64,000 nt of DNA from Halobaculum sp. MBLA0143 (GTDB lineage Archaea; Halobacteriota; Halobacteria; Halobacteriales; Haloferacaceae): contig NZ_JBGKAC010000002.1 of the NCBI RefSeq assembly GCF_041361465.1, positions 62,001 to 126,000 on the forward strand, given 5' to 3'. Of the stretch, positions 24,749-34,000 are shown in pieces. Position numbers and translations under genes: made by a program. How positions within the stretch are numbered: the first letter of the stretch is position 1; each line of letters starts with the position of its first letter. The notes beneath the pieces were generated by a model. It made no database searches. It was not told the origin of the DNA and saw nothing but the letters and a program-made list of their open reading frames with translations.

Positions 24749-25174
24749 GTGACACGTACAGAGACGAAGCCGGCCACGCTGGCCGTCGAGTCGTGGGCCT
24801 ACGAGACCGCGAACCTCCCGCGAGTGCTCCCGGACGGGTGGACCCACTTCGAGATGATCGCCGTCGCCCTCGAAGTCGAGGTCGACGGGGTCGTCGCCGT
24901 CGACCCGGACCCGGACGGTGCCGTCGGCAGTGCCACACACTGGTACGACGCGACCGTGACGACGGACGCGACCGACCACGATCACGTCCGGGTCGCGTCC
25001 GTCGGGAACGACGACGGAGGCGACGACGGCACCGAGGGAGACGGCGCGGGCGACGAGTCCGCCGACGCCGACGCGGGGAGTGACCCCGACGAGAGCACGC
25101 AGACGACGCTCGGCCACGACGGGGAGACGACGACCGAGGAGTTCGACGTGAACGACGCGTTGGATCGGTTGTGA
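24749..25174 (+). CDS. Hypothetical acidic protein
   Basis: 141 residues from GTG. A compact N-terminal half (LAVESWAYETANLPRVLPDGWTHFE, VALEVEVDGVVAVDPDPDG) is followed by a very acidic, low-complexity stretch (about 88-120) and a short conserved-looking tail (EEFDVNDALDRL). It is divergent from the oxidoreductase gene across the double palindrome, so one regulator could control both. No family was recognised. Confidence 0.55.
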   Translation: MTRTETKPATLAVESWAYETANLPRVLPDGWTHFEMIAVALEVEVDGVVAVDPDPDGAVGSATHWYDATVTTDATDHDHVRVASVGNDDGGDDGTEGDGAGDESADADAGSDPDESTQTTLGHDGETTTEEFDVNDALDRL

Positions 25175-25202
25175 CACCGACTGCGAGCGACCCGAACCCT
25201 CG

Positions 25203-25976
25203 TCAACGACCCTCGTCCAGTCGCCAACGGAGCGGAAACGCACCGTCCTCGCCGTAGAACGCCAGTTCGATCTCGGTCGCCGAGAACTCGGCTGGCAACA
25301 ACCCGACGTACCAGACGCGACCGGTCTCGCCAGGGACCAGTGCGTACCCACTGGTGAGCCCCTGTTTGAAGTGGCCGACCCGTTCGAGTTCGTAGACCGG
25401 CTGGTCGCGTCCCGGCCACGGAATCGAGCCGAGAACGTCGTACTGCCCACAGTCGGCAGTGACGTACTCGAACGTCCGGACTTCGGTCCACTCGTCACGT
25501 CTGTGGGAGAGATTCGTCACCTCGAACTCCGTGATGACGTACTGTCTGTCGGAGAGTCGGTACGTCTCCTCCGTGTGATCGAGCCCGTACGTCTGTGTCA
25601 GCGTCGCTCGCCTCGCCGTGAGTTCGAACGTGTCGATCTCGACAGGCTCCCCGAACGCGGGGTACCGAGTCCCCTCGCCGAAACAGAGGTCCGGCGTCGG
25701 CGTCCACTCCTCGGTCGGGCTGTCGGTCGGAGCCGTCGGCTCGGTGGCGGCGTCCGTCTGGGCCGGTGTCTGGGTGTCGCGCTCCGTCGCCGTCGGCGCC
25801 GACCTGTCAGTCTCCGTCGGTGTCGCCTGCGCCGTCGACGTCTGGGTGTCCCGCTCCGTCGTGTGACTCGTTCGCCGGGACTCCGTCGTGGTCGACTGAC
25901 TGCTCCCGCCGCCGAGACAGCCGGCGCTCGTCGCCGCTGCTGCGCCCACGAGACGGAGGAGTCGTCTTCTGTTCAC
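25203..25976 (-). CDS. Tat-type lipoprotein with Thr/Ser-rich linker
   Basis: 257 residues. The signal MNRRRLLRLVGAAAATSAGC has a twin-arginine and a lipobox ending at Cys20. Residues about 22-100 are a Thr/Ser/Pro linker with ERDTQT repeats, probably glycosylated. The globular part (about 105-257) has alternating strands (VEIDTFELTARRATLT, YRLSDRQYVITEFEVTN) like DUF4352-type immunoglobulin folds, and a Cys pair (about 106 and 174). Attached to the outer face of the membrane; ligand unknown. Confidence 0.7.
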   Translation of the reverse strand: MNRRRLLRLVGAAAATSAGCLGGGSSQSTTTESRRTSHTTERDTQTSTAQATPTETDRSAPTATERDTQTPAQTDAATEPTAPTDSPTEEWTPTPDLCFGEGTRYPAFGEPVEIDTFELTARRATLTQTYGLDHTEETYRLSDRQYVITEFEVTNLSHRRDEWTEVRTFEYVTADCGQYDVLGSIPWPGRDQPVYELERVGHFKQGLTSGYALVPGETGRVWYVGLLPAEFSATEIELAFYGEDGAFPLRWRLDEGR

Positions 25977-26003
25977 GGGATCTAGCTCGGATAGAGTAGT
26001 AGT

Positions 26004-26699
26004 TCAGAGTTTCGCTACGTCTAGTTTCCCGTGGTTCTTCAGCGTCACCGTCGGTACCGCCTGAACCGTCGTCGAGTCGAACTCCGTCTTCACCCCCCAC
26101 TCGTGTTCCGGGACACCCTCGACGGCGACCACCTCGTCCGTCTCGTGTCGAGTGGTCACGGTCAGTTCGACGGGGTCGAGTTCGAGCCTGCGCCGTTCTC
26201 CCGACGAGAGCGTCACCCGGTCGCCTTCGACGACTACCATCGGCTCCTGCGTTGGGCCGCGGGCGCGAGCGACGACGGTCGGCGGTCTGATCGGCTCCGC
26301 CAGACTCACCGACCGCCGAACGATTCGGTTCCGTGACAGTTCGGTGGGGACGCGCTGCACCTTCGGTCCGGAGATTCGTTCCGGTGGTGCGTGTACGTCG
26401 ACCGCTCCGAAGACAGTGTGTTGCTGCTCGAACAGGTCGTCGACCCGATCGGGAACGTGACGGTGGACGACGACCCGCTCGCCGGGTTCGACGGTGTAGA
26501 GGTAGTCGCCGTCGACCTCGGTGGCGAAGTAGTCGGGGCCGTCTGGGAGTTCGTACTGAACCCCGACGTCGACCGTTCGCGTCGGGGCGTGGCCCGTCGG
26601 CTCCGCCTCCGCGAGTCTCGCGCCGCCGATCACCGCACCGCCGACGCCGGCCGCGCCGACGGAACGGAGAACTTCGCGACGACCGACGCCGTCGGTCAC
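26004..26699 (-). CDS. Exported protein of unknown function, second gene of a pair
   Basis: The GTG at 26699 is chosen because it overlaps the stop of the upstream gene (GTGA) and directly gives a signal-like start: MTDGVGRREVLRSVGAAGVGGAVIGG (twin-arginine RREVL). An ATG 81 bases further upstream would read through the preceding gene. 231 residues; the mature part is strand-rich without Cys (TVDVGVQYELPDGPDYFATEVDGDYLYTVEPGERV). No family was recognised. Coupling suggests it works with the Cys-rich upstream product. Confidence 0.6.
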   Translation of the reverse strand: MTDGVGRREVLRSVGAAGVGGAVIGGARLAEAEPTGHAPTRTVDVGVQYELPDGPDYFATEVDGDYLYTVEPGERVVVHRHVPDRVDDLFEQQHTVFGAVDVHAPPERISGPKVQRVPTELSRNRIVRRSVSLAEPIRPPTVVARARGPTQEPMVVVEGDRVTLSSGERRRLELDPVELTVTTRHETDEVVAVEGVPEHEWGVKTEFDSTTVQAVPTVTLKNHGKLDVAKL

Positions 26700-27526
26700 G
26701 ACGAACACCCCCCTTCGAGCGTCGGCTGGTCGTTGCACGTCGAGTCGTACGCGATGTCCTCGACCGCCTTCTTCGTACACTCGGAGAGACTCGCCGTGTA
26801 CGTGTCACCGTAGTCCGACGCACTCCCGTTGCACGTCTCCGACGGGTCGAACTCCAGTTCGTGGTACGCCAACATCGGCGTGACCTCGTAGGCGCTGTTG
26901 ATCCGACCCAGCGAGTGTTCGTCGATGTGGTCGATTCCGCCCCCGTCGTGATCGTACAGTCGTGACTTCACGTCCGGGTGGGTCCACATGATGAACTGGT
27001 GGAGCGGCTCCTGAACGGCACCGGCCTTGACCTTGCTCGACTGAGTGGAACAGGTCGCGCTCGTCCAGCACATCCGGCCCGTCGAGAATGCAGAGCCCTC
27101 CGTGCTCGAACCACAGTCGTCGCCGGCCCCGCCCGAGACCTCTTCCGTCTTACACTCCCCGTTGTGGACGAGCGTGTGGGCGCCGATCACCGAGAACAGA
27201 TCGTCACCGGTTCCGTTCGGGTTCGGACACCCCGGGCTCGCAGACCCGTCCAAGAACTCCCTGAACGCTCCCCCGATGTCACCGTCCGTGCTCACGCACG
27301 GGTAGTAGTAGTCGTCTGCGTGGAATCGGTAAATCTTGTAGTAGTTGATCGCACCGTGCGCGAGCAGTTCCTCCAGTGCGGTCTGGAGTGCGCTCACGAG
27401 CGTCGACGACGTGTCCTGTACGTACTGTTCGACCGACGAGCTGTTGGGATACAGGCGAACGTACGCGCGCCTGTTGTCCGCACACTCGTCACCGCCGTCG
27501 GTGACAGTATGATAGATCGATCCCAC
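26696..27526 (-). CDS. Cys-rich protein of unknown function
   Basis: 276 residues from GTG at 27526. At least ten cysteines occur, many apparently paired (C-x7-C type spacing around 96-150, and in ETCNGS, LSECTK and DSTCND), together with YYKIYRFHADDYYYPC and LAYHELEFDP. Disulfide-rich proteins are usually extracellular, yet no signal peptide is seen; export may need another route, or the true start may be missed. An AT-rich promoter-like patch (AAAGGTATAAGAA on the minus strand) is about 30 bases before the start. No family was recognised. Confidence 0.6.
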   Translation of the reverse strand: MGSIYHTVTDGGDECADNRRAYVRLYPNSSSVEQYVQDTSSTLVSALQTALEELLAHGAINYYKIYRFHADDYYYPCVSTDGDIGGAFREFLDGSASPGCPNPNGTGDDLFSVIGAHTLVHNGECKTEEVSGGAGDDCGSSTEGSAFSTGRMCWTSATCSTQSSKVKAGAVQEPLHQFIMWTHPDVKSRLYDHDGGGIDHIDEHSLGRINSAYEVTPMLAYHELEFDPSETCNGSASDYGDTYTASLSECTKKAVEDIAYDSTCNDQPTLEGGCSS

Positions 27527-27615
27527 ACTTCGTAGAAGACCACCTGTCTTCTTATACCTTTTGTTCTTTCTCGTATATTAATTGGTGATGACATTCAACA
27601 ACAGTCGACACCCAC

Positions 27616-28392
27616 TCACTCCACGTCGGTCCGTTCGACCGCCGCGGCGACCACCAACGCGAACGGTAACCCGACGGCGAGCGTGCCGAGCGCGGTCCCG
27701 ACGACCACCGGCAGCCCGAGCAGTGCCGGGAGACTGACGGCGGTGTTCGCGGCGACGCCGACGGCGACGAGCGTGACGGTGAACGTCCACGGCTGGCGGC
27801 CGGTCAGTCGGATGGAGCGGGCCAGTGCACGCGGCAACGACAGGCCTTCGACGAGCGCGGCGGGAGTGAGCAGTGTCAGCCCGCCGAGGAACGTCCCGAC
27901 GAAGAACAGCCCGTGCGCCAGGATGCCGCGAGTGACGGCGACGGCAGTCAGTGCCGTCGCGGCGGCGACCACGAGCAGTTCGAACGCGGCGATCTGTGGC
28001 GCCGCCCACGCCACCCGGCGGGGCAGCGAGCCGTCGACGGTCGGCCCGAACGGCGCGCGGTGGATCACGACCGTCGTCGCGGCCGCGCCGGCGACCGCCG
28101 TCCCGCCGGCGGCCACGAGGAACCACGCGAGCGACGCGGGCGCCAGCCCGAGCGTCGCCCACGGTGTCGTCCAGACGGGGCTCACCACGCCCGGGGCGGG
28201 CTGGGTGTAGACGTTCGTCCACCCCCCCGAGACGGCGGTGGAGACGCGGACGGGGAGGGGACCGACGAGCCGGAGCGCGTCGGCGACGGCGCCGACGACC
28301 GCGGCGACCAGAAACGGGACGGCCAGGCGCGGCCGGCGCCGCAGCGTCGTGACGGCGTCGCGGACGAACAGGAGGAAGTCCGAACGCACCAC
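27616..28392 (-). CDS. Polytopic membrane protein
   Basis: 258 residues from the first of two adjacent GTG codons (28392 and 28389); the first sits 2 bp after the stop of the lipoprotein gene upstream. Six hydrophobic segments are visible (AVPFLVAAVVGAVADAL, SLAWFLVAAGGTAVAG, IAAFELLVVAAATALTAV, LFFVGTFLGGLTLLTPAAL, FTVTLVAVGVAANTAV, VVVGTALGTLAVGLPFAL). There are few charged residues between them. It is translated with the PQQ-like lipoprotein and may anchor or partner it. No transporter motif was seen. Confidence 0.65.
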   Translation of the reverse strand: MVRSDFLLFVRDAVTTLRRRPRLAVPFLVAAVVGAVADALRLVGPLPVRVSTAVSGGWTNVYTQPAPGVVSPVWTTPWATLGLAPASLAWFLVAAGGTAVAGAAATTVVIHRAPFGPTVDGSLPRRVAWAAPQIAAFELLVVAAATALTAVAVTRGILAHGLFFVGTFLGGLTLLTPAALVEGLSLPRALARSIRLTGRQPWTFTVTLVAVGVAANTAVSLPALLGLPVVVGTALGTLAVGLPFALVVAAAVERTDVE

Positions 28393-28393
28393 G

Positions 28394-29683
28394 CTACGTC
28401 CCTCCCAGCGCGTAGACGGTCCCGTCGCCGACGACGTACAGCGCGTCGTCGTCGATCGCGGGCGTCCCGAGCGCCGCCGCGCCGTCGACGTCCGTCCGGA
28501 ACTGTCGGCTGCCGTCGGCCGCCGCGTGTGCGGCGACACCGCCCCCGTCGCCGTAGTACAACAGCCCGTCGGCGAGCACAGGCGTTCCAGACAGCCGGGC
28601 GACGACCACGCGCCACTGGCGCTCGCCCGTGGCGGCGTCGAACGCCGACAGCGCCGTCTCGTTGCCGCCACCGGGGTTGATCGGGAGGTACACCGAGCCG
28701 TCGCCGACGGTGATCGCCTGGCGCGTCGCCGGGTCGAAGCGCCCTTCGAACGGTGTGCGCCACAGTTGCGTCCCGTCGGCGTGGTCCAGCCCGACGAGAG
28801 CGTTCGGCGTGACGGTGACGACCGCGTCCGGCGCGCCGACGACCGCCGCCGGCGATCGAACGTCGTCGTCGAGACCGTGGGTCCAGACGCGCCGTCCCCC
28901 TGCCAGCTCGAAGCCGTAGACGGTGCCACGCAGCGACCCCACGTACACCCGGCCGTCGTAGACGGACGGGCGCCCGAACGGCACCGGATCGCCGTCGTCC
29001 GTCTCGCGGTGTCGCCACAGCGTCCGGCCGCTCCCGGTGTCGACGGCGACGACTCCGCCGAACGCTCGCCGCTCGGTGACGTTCTCGACGTAGAACCGGC
29101 CGCCGAAGAGGACGCGGTCGCCGGCCGCGACGGGCGCGACCGGGGAGTCCATGTCCCAGGGCGTCACGGCCCCGGGCGGTCCGGGGTAGCGCCACCGCCA
29201 GCGCGTCCGGGGACCGGCCACGGGGTCGGCGTTGACCGCGACGAACGCGCCCAGGAACTCCGGCCCCAGCAGCGTCTCGCTCGCGTGGGTGTTGCGGAGC
29301 CCGACGACCGTCGCGTTCCGGTAGCCGTCGGAGACGGCCACGGCCGGCGTCGACCGGAACGAGACGCCGTCGCGGTCCACGGCACCCGTCGCCGTCTCCA
29401 CCCTCACCGGCGTGTCCTGCGCGGGGTAGATCCGACCGCCGTACACGATCGGCTCCTGGCCGGGGGAGATCTCGTCTGCGGTCGCCCGCCACAGTAGCTC
29501 CGGGTCGTCCGTCGGTGCGCCGCTCGCGGTCGTGTGGTAGCTCCCCGCCGGGTCGCCGCCCCGCGTCGGCCACTCCGTCTCGGTCGGGGGGTCGTCCGCG
29601 TCCGGGACCACTCCGCCACAGCCCGCCGTCGCCGCCGTCAGCCCGGCCGCGAGGAGGCCACGACGCGTCGGCTGTCGTGTCAC
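28394..29683 (-). CDS. PQQ-like beta-propeller lipoprotein
   Basis: 429 residues. A Tat signal with lipobox (TAATAGC, Cys22) is followed by repeated blades of the PQQ type: GGVVAVDTGSGRTLWRH, RVYVGSLRGTVYGFELAGGRRVWTHG, NALVGLDHADGTQLWR, TALSAFDAATGERQWR and ALYVVGDGTVYALGG. The residues binding the PQQ cofactor in dehydrogenases are not evident, so it is probably a structural or interaction propeller exposed on the cell surface. The gene directly precedes a membrane-protein gene. Confidence 0.85.
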   Translation of the reverse strand: MTRQPTRRGLLAAGLTAATAGCGGVVPDADDPPTETEWPTRGGDPAGSYHTTASGAPTDDPELLWRATADEISPGQEPIVYGGRIYPAQDTPVRVETATGAVDRDGVSFRSTPAVAVSDGYRNATVVGLRNTHASETLLGPEFLGAFVAVNADPVAGPRTRWRWRYPGPPGAVTPWDMDSPVAPVAAGDRVLFGGRFYVENVTERRAFGGVVAVDTGSGRTLWRHRETDDGDPVPFGRPSVYDGRVYVGSLRGTVYGFELAGGRRVWTHGLDDDVRSPAAVVGAPDAVVTVTPNALVGLDHADGTQLWRTPFEGRFDPATRQAITVGDGSVYLPINPGGGNETALSAFDAATGERQWRVVVARLSGTPVLADGLLYYGDGGGVAAHAAADGSRQFRTDVDGAAALGTPAIDDDALYVVGDGTVYALGGT

Positions 29684-29930
29684 GGTCTCGTCTCCGTCGG
29701 GAGGGATTTAAATTGGGCGGGAGTGGCTCTGCGGTGGAGTCGGACGGTGAGTGGGTGACCGCCGACTCGGTCGTCGTCCGCACCCGTCCCGCACAGCGCG
29801 GCGACGAGGGGCGTCGACGGCTCGCGGCGACGGGAGGGACCGACGGCTCTCGGCGACGGGGGAGCGCCGACAGTTCTCGGTCCCCCACACCACCGGATTC
29901 ATGTCCTCGCCTCGGTAACGACCGGCAGAG

Positions 29931-30653
29931 TTGACCACGAGCGACGAGGCGGACGGGACCGACGCGGCGAGCGACAGCCCGTTGTCGAGCGACCTCGAGA
30001 CGAGACAGAAGCTAGTCGAGCTCGTCGACCGCGGCCACCTCACGGAGTCGGAGGCGGAACGGCTCTGTGCCGGGCTGGAGCGTGTGGAGGGGGCCGAGAG
30101 TGACGGGAACACGAGCGACGCTGACGACGATACGGGCGGCAGCGACACGAGCGACGACGACGACACGACGAACGGCACCCCCCCGAGCGAGCGTGTCGAG
30201 ACGCTGGAGTCCGAGGTGGAACGGCTCCGCCGGGCGGTCGCCGAGCGGGAGCGGCAGCTCCAGGCCAAACGCGAGGAGGTGGACGACTACATCGAGACCC
30301 AGGAGGAACGACTGGCGGAGCGGCGGCGGCGGCTGACGGCCGACCTCGTCGAGGGGCTGCTCGCAGAGGTGTACGCCCCGCTCGGGCGGGCACTGGGAGA
30401 CGAGACGACGGACGCCGAGGCGCTGCGCGAGGGGGTGGAGATGACGCGCTCCGGGTTCGAGGCCGTGCTCGCCGACCAGGACGTGGCGATTCTGGACCCG
30501 GGGCCCGAGACGGAACTCGACCGCGAGCGTCACGCGGTCGAGCGGACGGTGGCCGCCGACGCTCCGTCGGGGACCATCGTCGAGGTTCACGCCCCGGGCT
30601 TCGCCGTCGAGGGCGACGTGGTCTCGAAGGCGAGGGTGTACGTCGCGGAGTGA
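29931..30653 (+). CDS. GrpE-like nucleotide exchange factor (divergent)
   Basis: 240 residues from a TTG start. A long coiled coil (about 85-140, RVETLESEVERLRRAVAERERQ) leads into a C-terminal domain with ERHAVERTVAADAPSGTIVEVHAPGFAVEGDVVSKARVYVAE. This matches the beta domain of GrpE (in the family: P-x-x-H-x-A, then GTVVEVLRPGY and RPARVVV). Acidic linkers at 60-80 are unusual. GrpE releases ADP from DnaK. The gene lies 106 bp before a DnaK-like gene and the set is completed by a J-domain gene, so they probably act together. It is likely a second, specialised set beside the housekeeping one. Confidence 0.7.
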   Translation: MTTSDEADGTDAASDSPLSSDLETRQKLVELVDRGHLTESEAERLCAGLERVEGAESDGNTSDADDDTGGSDTSDDDDTTNGTPPSERVETLESEVERLRRAVAERERQLQAKREEVDDYIETQEERLAERRRRLTADLVEGLLAEVYAPLGRALGDETTDAEALREGVEMTRSGFEAVLADQDVAILDPGPETELDRERHAVERTVAADAPSGTIVEVHAPGFAVEGDVVSKARVYVAE

Positions 30654-30759
30654 CAGTCGCCGCTCGAGAGTGGTCCGCGGCTCGGACGGTCTCGGCGTCC
30701 GGGCGTGATCGGGGGCCCGTGCGGTGGGTATAAGACTCGCGCCCGGGGATACCAGTTCG

Positions 30760-32301
30760 ATGACAGCCATCGGAATCGACCTGGGGACGACGAACACGGT
30801 GGCCGCACAGCAGGTCGGCGACCTGCCGAAGGTAGTGGACTTCCGCGGGGAGCGGACGACCCGCTCGGCGGTCGCGTTCACGGAGGGCGACGACGAGGTG
30901 ATCGTCGGCAACGACGTGACGGGCTACCTGGAGACGGACCCGGAAGCGACGTTCGAGTCTGTCAAACGCGACGTGGGGACGGACGCGACCTACCAGGTGC
31001 CGGACGACAGCTACACGATGACGGAACACACCCCCGAGACGATCTCGGCGCTCGTGCTCCGGAAGGCCCTGGACACGGCCGAGGAGTCGCTGGGCTCGCG
31101 CCCGGAGGAGGCGGTGGTGACGGTCCCGGCGGACTTCCCGGAGCCGGCGCGGCGGGCGACGGAACGGGCTGCGGAGTACGCCGGCGTCGACGTGTTACGG
31201 CTCCTCCCCGAACCCTCGGCGGCGTGTGCGGCCTACGGGCTCCGGGAGCGCGACGACCCTATCGAGACCGTGGCCGTGTACGACCTCGGCGGCGGCACCT
31301 TCGACGTGAGCGTCGTCGAGATCGTGCCGGAGGCGGACCTGTACGAGGTGCAGGGGACGGACGGCCGCCAGCGGCTCGGCGGCGACGACTTCGACGAGCG
31401 ACTGCTGGATCACGTCGCCGAGGCGTTCGAAGCCGAATCCGGAATCGACGTGCGCGAGGACCACCAGGAACGCGAACGGGTACGTCAAGCCGTCAAGTCC
31501 GCGAAACACACGCTGTCGAACGCCTCGGAGGCGGAAGTGCGGGTGCCGTTCATCCGGCCGGAGACGAACCTGGAGCTGACCGTCGACCGCGAGACGTTCG
31601 AGGAAGTGACGGGTGATCTGGTCGACGAGACGGTCGAGGTGTGTGGGGACCTGTTCGACGAGCTCGACGGGATCGCAGTCGACGACGTGGACACGGTGTT
31701 GTTGGTCGGCGGCGCTTCGAAGATGCCACACGTCGAGGACGCCGTCTCGGAGTTCTTCGGCCAGGAGCCCTCGAAGGAGGTGAACCCGGACGAGGCGGTG
31801 GCGATGGGCGCCGCCAAACAGGCGGAGATCATCGCCTCGCGAGCGGGACTGGACCCGGACGCGGACGGCGCCGACGGGGGCGGGATCTTAGGCGTCGCGC
31901 CGGATCCGTTGGGGATCCGCGTCCACGACGGCTCCTTCTCGCGGATCATCGAGAACAACGAGACGCTGCCGGTACGGGCGACCCGCGACGGCTACAGCAC
32001 CGTCGAGGACGGCCAGGAGAAGGCCAGCATCGAGGTGTACCAGGGTGACGCCGACCGGGCGCGCGACAACGAGCTGATCGAGTCGTTCGTGTTGGACAAC
32101 ATCCGCGACGCGCCGGCGGGTGTCCCCAACATCGCCGTCGAACTCGAGCTCGACGAGAGCGGCGTGCTCCGACCGCGGGCCTGGGACGAGTCCGTCGGCG
32201 AGGAGTCCGGCATCGAGGACGGCGTCGAGATCACGCGAGAAGAGGCTGCGACCGACGAAGAACTCCGGCGTGTCCGTGAGGACCTGCCGACCGTCCTGTA
32301 G
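30760..32301 (+). CDS. Hsp70/DnaK-like chaperone (short form)
   Basis: The ATG at 30760 gives MTAIGIDLGTTNTVAAQQVG, the phosphate-1 motif of Hsp70; a possible GTG at 30724 would add 12 residues and lies on the TATA-like GGTATAAG (30726-30733). 513 residues, against about 600-640 for DnaK: the ATPase domain is complete (VYDLGGGTFDVSVVE phosphate-2, LVGGASKMPHV adenosine motif), the substrate-binding beta domain is recognisable (ETLPVRATRDGYSTVEDGQ), and the helical lid is missing. A lidless Hsp70 suggests altered substrate handling. It sits in the middle of a GrpE-DnaK-DnaJ-like triad. Confidence 0.9.
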   Translation: MTAIGIDLGTTNTVAAQQVGDLPKVVDFRGERTTRSAVAFTEGDDEVIVGNDVTGYLETDPEATFESVKRDVGTDATYQVPDDSYTMTEHTPETISALVLRKALDTAEESLGSRPEEAVVTVPADFPEPARRATERAAEYAGVDVLRLLPEPSAACAAYGLRERDDPIETVAVYDLGGGTFDVSVVEIVPEADLYEVQGTDGRQRLGGDDFDERLLDHVAEAFEAESGIDVREDHQERERVRQAVKSAKHTLSNASEAEVRVPFIRPETNLELTVDRETFEEVTGDLVDETVEVCGDLFDELDGIAVDDVDTVLLVGGASKMPHVEDAVSEFFGQEPSKEVNPDEAVAMGAAKQAEIIASRAGLDPDADGADGGGILGVAPDPLGIRVHDGSFSRIIENNETLPVRATRDGYSTVEDGQEKASIEVYQGDADRARDNELIESFVLDNIRDAPAGVPNIAVELELDESGVLRPRAWDESVGEESGIEDGVEITREEAATDEELRRVREDLPTVL

Positions 32302-32327
32302 CACGACCGCGACCCGGTGATCGATCC

Positions 32328-33665
32328 GTGACCGACCCCGATCCGACGGCAGAGACGGCCCACGAGTGTCTCGGCGTCCCGCCGGACGCCTCCCACGAGG
32401 AGGTGAAGCTGGCGGCCGCTCACGCCAAGTCACAGTTCAACCCCGACCACCACCCGGAGCCAGAGAAGCGTGCCGTCCGCGACCGCTTCCACGCCGTCCG
32501 GGCGGCCGAGGAGGCGTTGCTCTCGGACGGTGAGTTCCCGCCGCCGCGTCTGCGTCTCGACCGCGAGACGGGCGACGACGCGGACGACGGTGACAACGAG
32601 GCGGACGGGCCCGACGACGAAGCGGACGACACAGACGACGAACGACCGACGCTGTCGGTACTCCCACGCTCGGAGACGGTGGTCGTCGGCGAGCCGGTGG
32701 TGGTCGAGGTGCGGGAGGCCACCGGCGACAGGCTCGACCACGGGGAGGTGGTCGTCGGCGACGCCGCGGCGTCGGTGGCCCACGGCCGCGCGACGGTGAC
32801 TGTGACGGAGCCGGGCTCGAAGACGGTCGTCGCCCGGGCGGACGGCCGGGTCGCGCGGACGACCGTCACGGTGGTGCCGGAGACGGTGGCGCTGTGTCTC
32901 GACTGCTCGGCGACACGGGTGGCGGTCGGCGACAGCCTCGAAGTCGCCGTTCGGCGACAGTCCGACGGCGGACTCGTCCGCGGGGCGACCGTCCACACGG
33001 ACCGCGGAGAGACGCACGACGCGACTCACGGCACCGTGACCCTCGGGCCGACTCGCCCGGGTGAGCTCCGGGTCACCGCGACCGACGACGCCTCCGACCG
33101 GAGCTACGAGCCCGCGACGACGGTCGTCACGGTCGAGCCTGCCGGCGACGCGCTGTCGGTGGAGGCGCCAGCGACCGTCCGGCCGGACACGTCGTTCGGT
33201 GTGATCGTCCGCGACACGGCCGGACGCCCGGTCGAAGCGGCTCGGGTCGCCGTCCGCCGCGGCGAGGAGTCGTTGGTCGCCGACACGACGGACGGCGCGG
33301 GGCGGACGCGGCTGTCCGTCCCGGTGCCGGGGTCGTACACGCTGCGGGCGACGGCGTCGGAGCCGGGGGTCGACCCCGCCGAGCGTACGCTGACGGTCGC
33401 GCCCGAACGGACGACGCTGGCGTTGTCCGTCGTCGACCGGCCGACGGCGCGCAAGCCCGTCGGCCGGGTCGTCGTCAGAGACGAGTGGGGGCGCCCGGTG
33501 GCGGGCGCGACCGTGACCGCCGCCGGTGAGGAGACGGCGACGGACGACCGCGGTCGGGCGGCGATCCGGCTCCCGCCGGGCGAACACGTCGTCACGGCGC
33601 GGAAGGCCGGCGGGTTCGAGTCGGGGGAACTGCGGGTCACCGTCGACCGGGAGCGATCGTCGTGA
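32328..33665 (+). CDS. J-domain-like protein with Ig-like repeats
   Basis: 445 residues from GTG. Residues about 8-65 read as a J domain (HECLGVPPDASHEEVKLAAAH, then helix III), but the invariant HPD loop reads NPD (FNPDHH), so stimulation of Hsp70 ATPase may be weak or lost. After an acidic linker (about 80-110) come four to five beta-sandwich repeats of the bacterial Ig/carboxypeptidase-regulatory type (VTVTEPGSKTVVARADG, GRPVAGATVTAAGEETATDDRGRA). No signal peptide, so the Ig-like repeats would be cytoplasmic, which is unusual. The gene starts 26 bp after the Hsp70 gene. Confidence 0.65.
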   Translation: MTDPDPTAETAHECLGVPPDASHEEVKLAAAHAKSQFNPDHHPEPEKRAVRDRFHAVRAAEEALLSDGEFPPPRLRLDRETGDDADDGDNEADGPDDEADDTDDERPTLSVLPRSETVVVGEPVVVEVREATGDRLDHGEVVVGDAAASVAHGRATVTVTEPGSKTVVARADGRVARTTVTVVPETVALCLDCSATRVAVGDSLEVAVRRQSDGGLVRGATVHTDRGETHDATHGTVTLGPTRPGELRVTATDDASDRSYEPATTVVTVEPAGDALSVEAPATVRPDTSFGVIVRDTAGRPVEAARVAVRRGEESLVADTTDGAGRTRLSVPVPGSYTLRATASEPGVDPAERTLTVAPERTTLALSVVDRPTARKPVGRVVVRDEWGRPVAGATVTAAGEETATDDRGRAAIRLPPGEHVVTARKAGGFESGELRVTVDRERSS

Positions 33666-33682
33666 CGGGCGACCCCGACGAC

Positions 33683-33715
33683 GGGCCCGCGAGTGTTGTG
33701 TGGCGACGCGGGCCC
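33683..33715 (+). terminator. Stem-loop after the chaperone triad
   Basis: GGGCCCGCG (33683-33691) and CGCGGGCCC (33707-33715) form a perfect 9-bp stem with a 15-base loop, 18 bases after the stop of the J-domain gene. No T-run follows, so it may be a processing or stability structure rather than a simple terminator. Confidence 0.5.
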
Positions 33716-34000
33716 GGAACTCCAGACGCCGTCGCAAAGACGACTCGGGCGTGTGAAGCGTCGCTCGCGGGCCCGCTCCCGGTCGATCTCGCCGGGCCGC
33801 TCGACTGAACGGTGTTGGGGAGGGGACCGTCGTCGGGATGGCGGCGTCGCAGTTGCCGACAGTGTCTGACGGGTGTGTAGTTCTCTGGATCGAGCGACGA
33901 ACCAGCCCCACGACTCCGGCTCTTGTTCCAACTCCCCGAGAAGATCCGGGTATCCCTACCACCACAGGGTGTGTCAAGTGTAACCACACGGGGCGTGAGA
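33716..34000. other. Non-coding gap before the GvpJ-like operon
   Basis: No gene is supported here. An open frame from 33838 continues into the 44-residue gene at 34001, but its third-codon-position bias is lost before 34001, so I read it as leader. The AT-richer part (33870-33990, with GTATCCCTA and GTGTAACCAC) probably holds the operon promoter; no clean TATA box was found. Confidence 0.4.

Noticed and set aside
33838-34000. N-terminal extension of the first protein of the GvpJ-like operon
   Set aside because: Codon third-position bias is absent before 34001 and the extension lacks a recognisable domain; kept as a lower-probability start.
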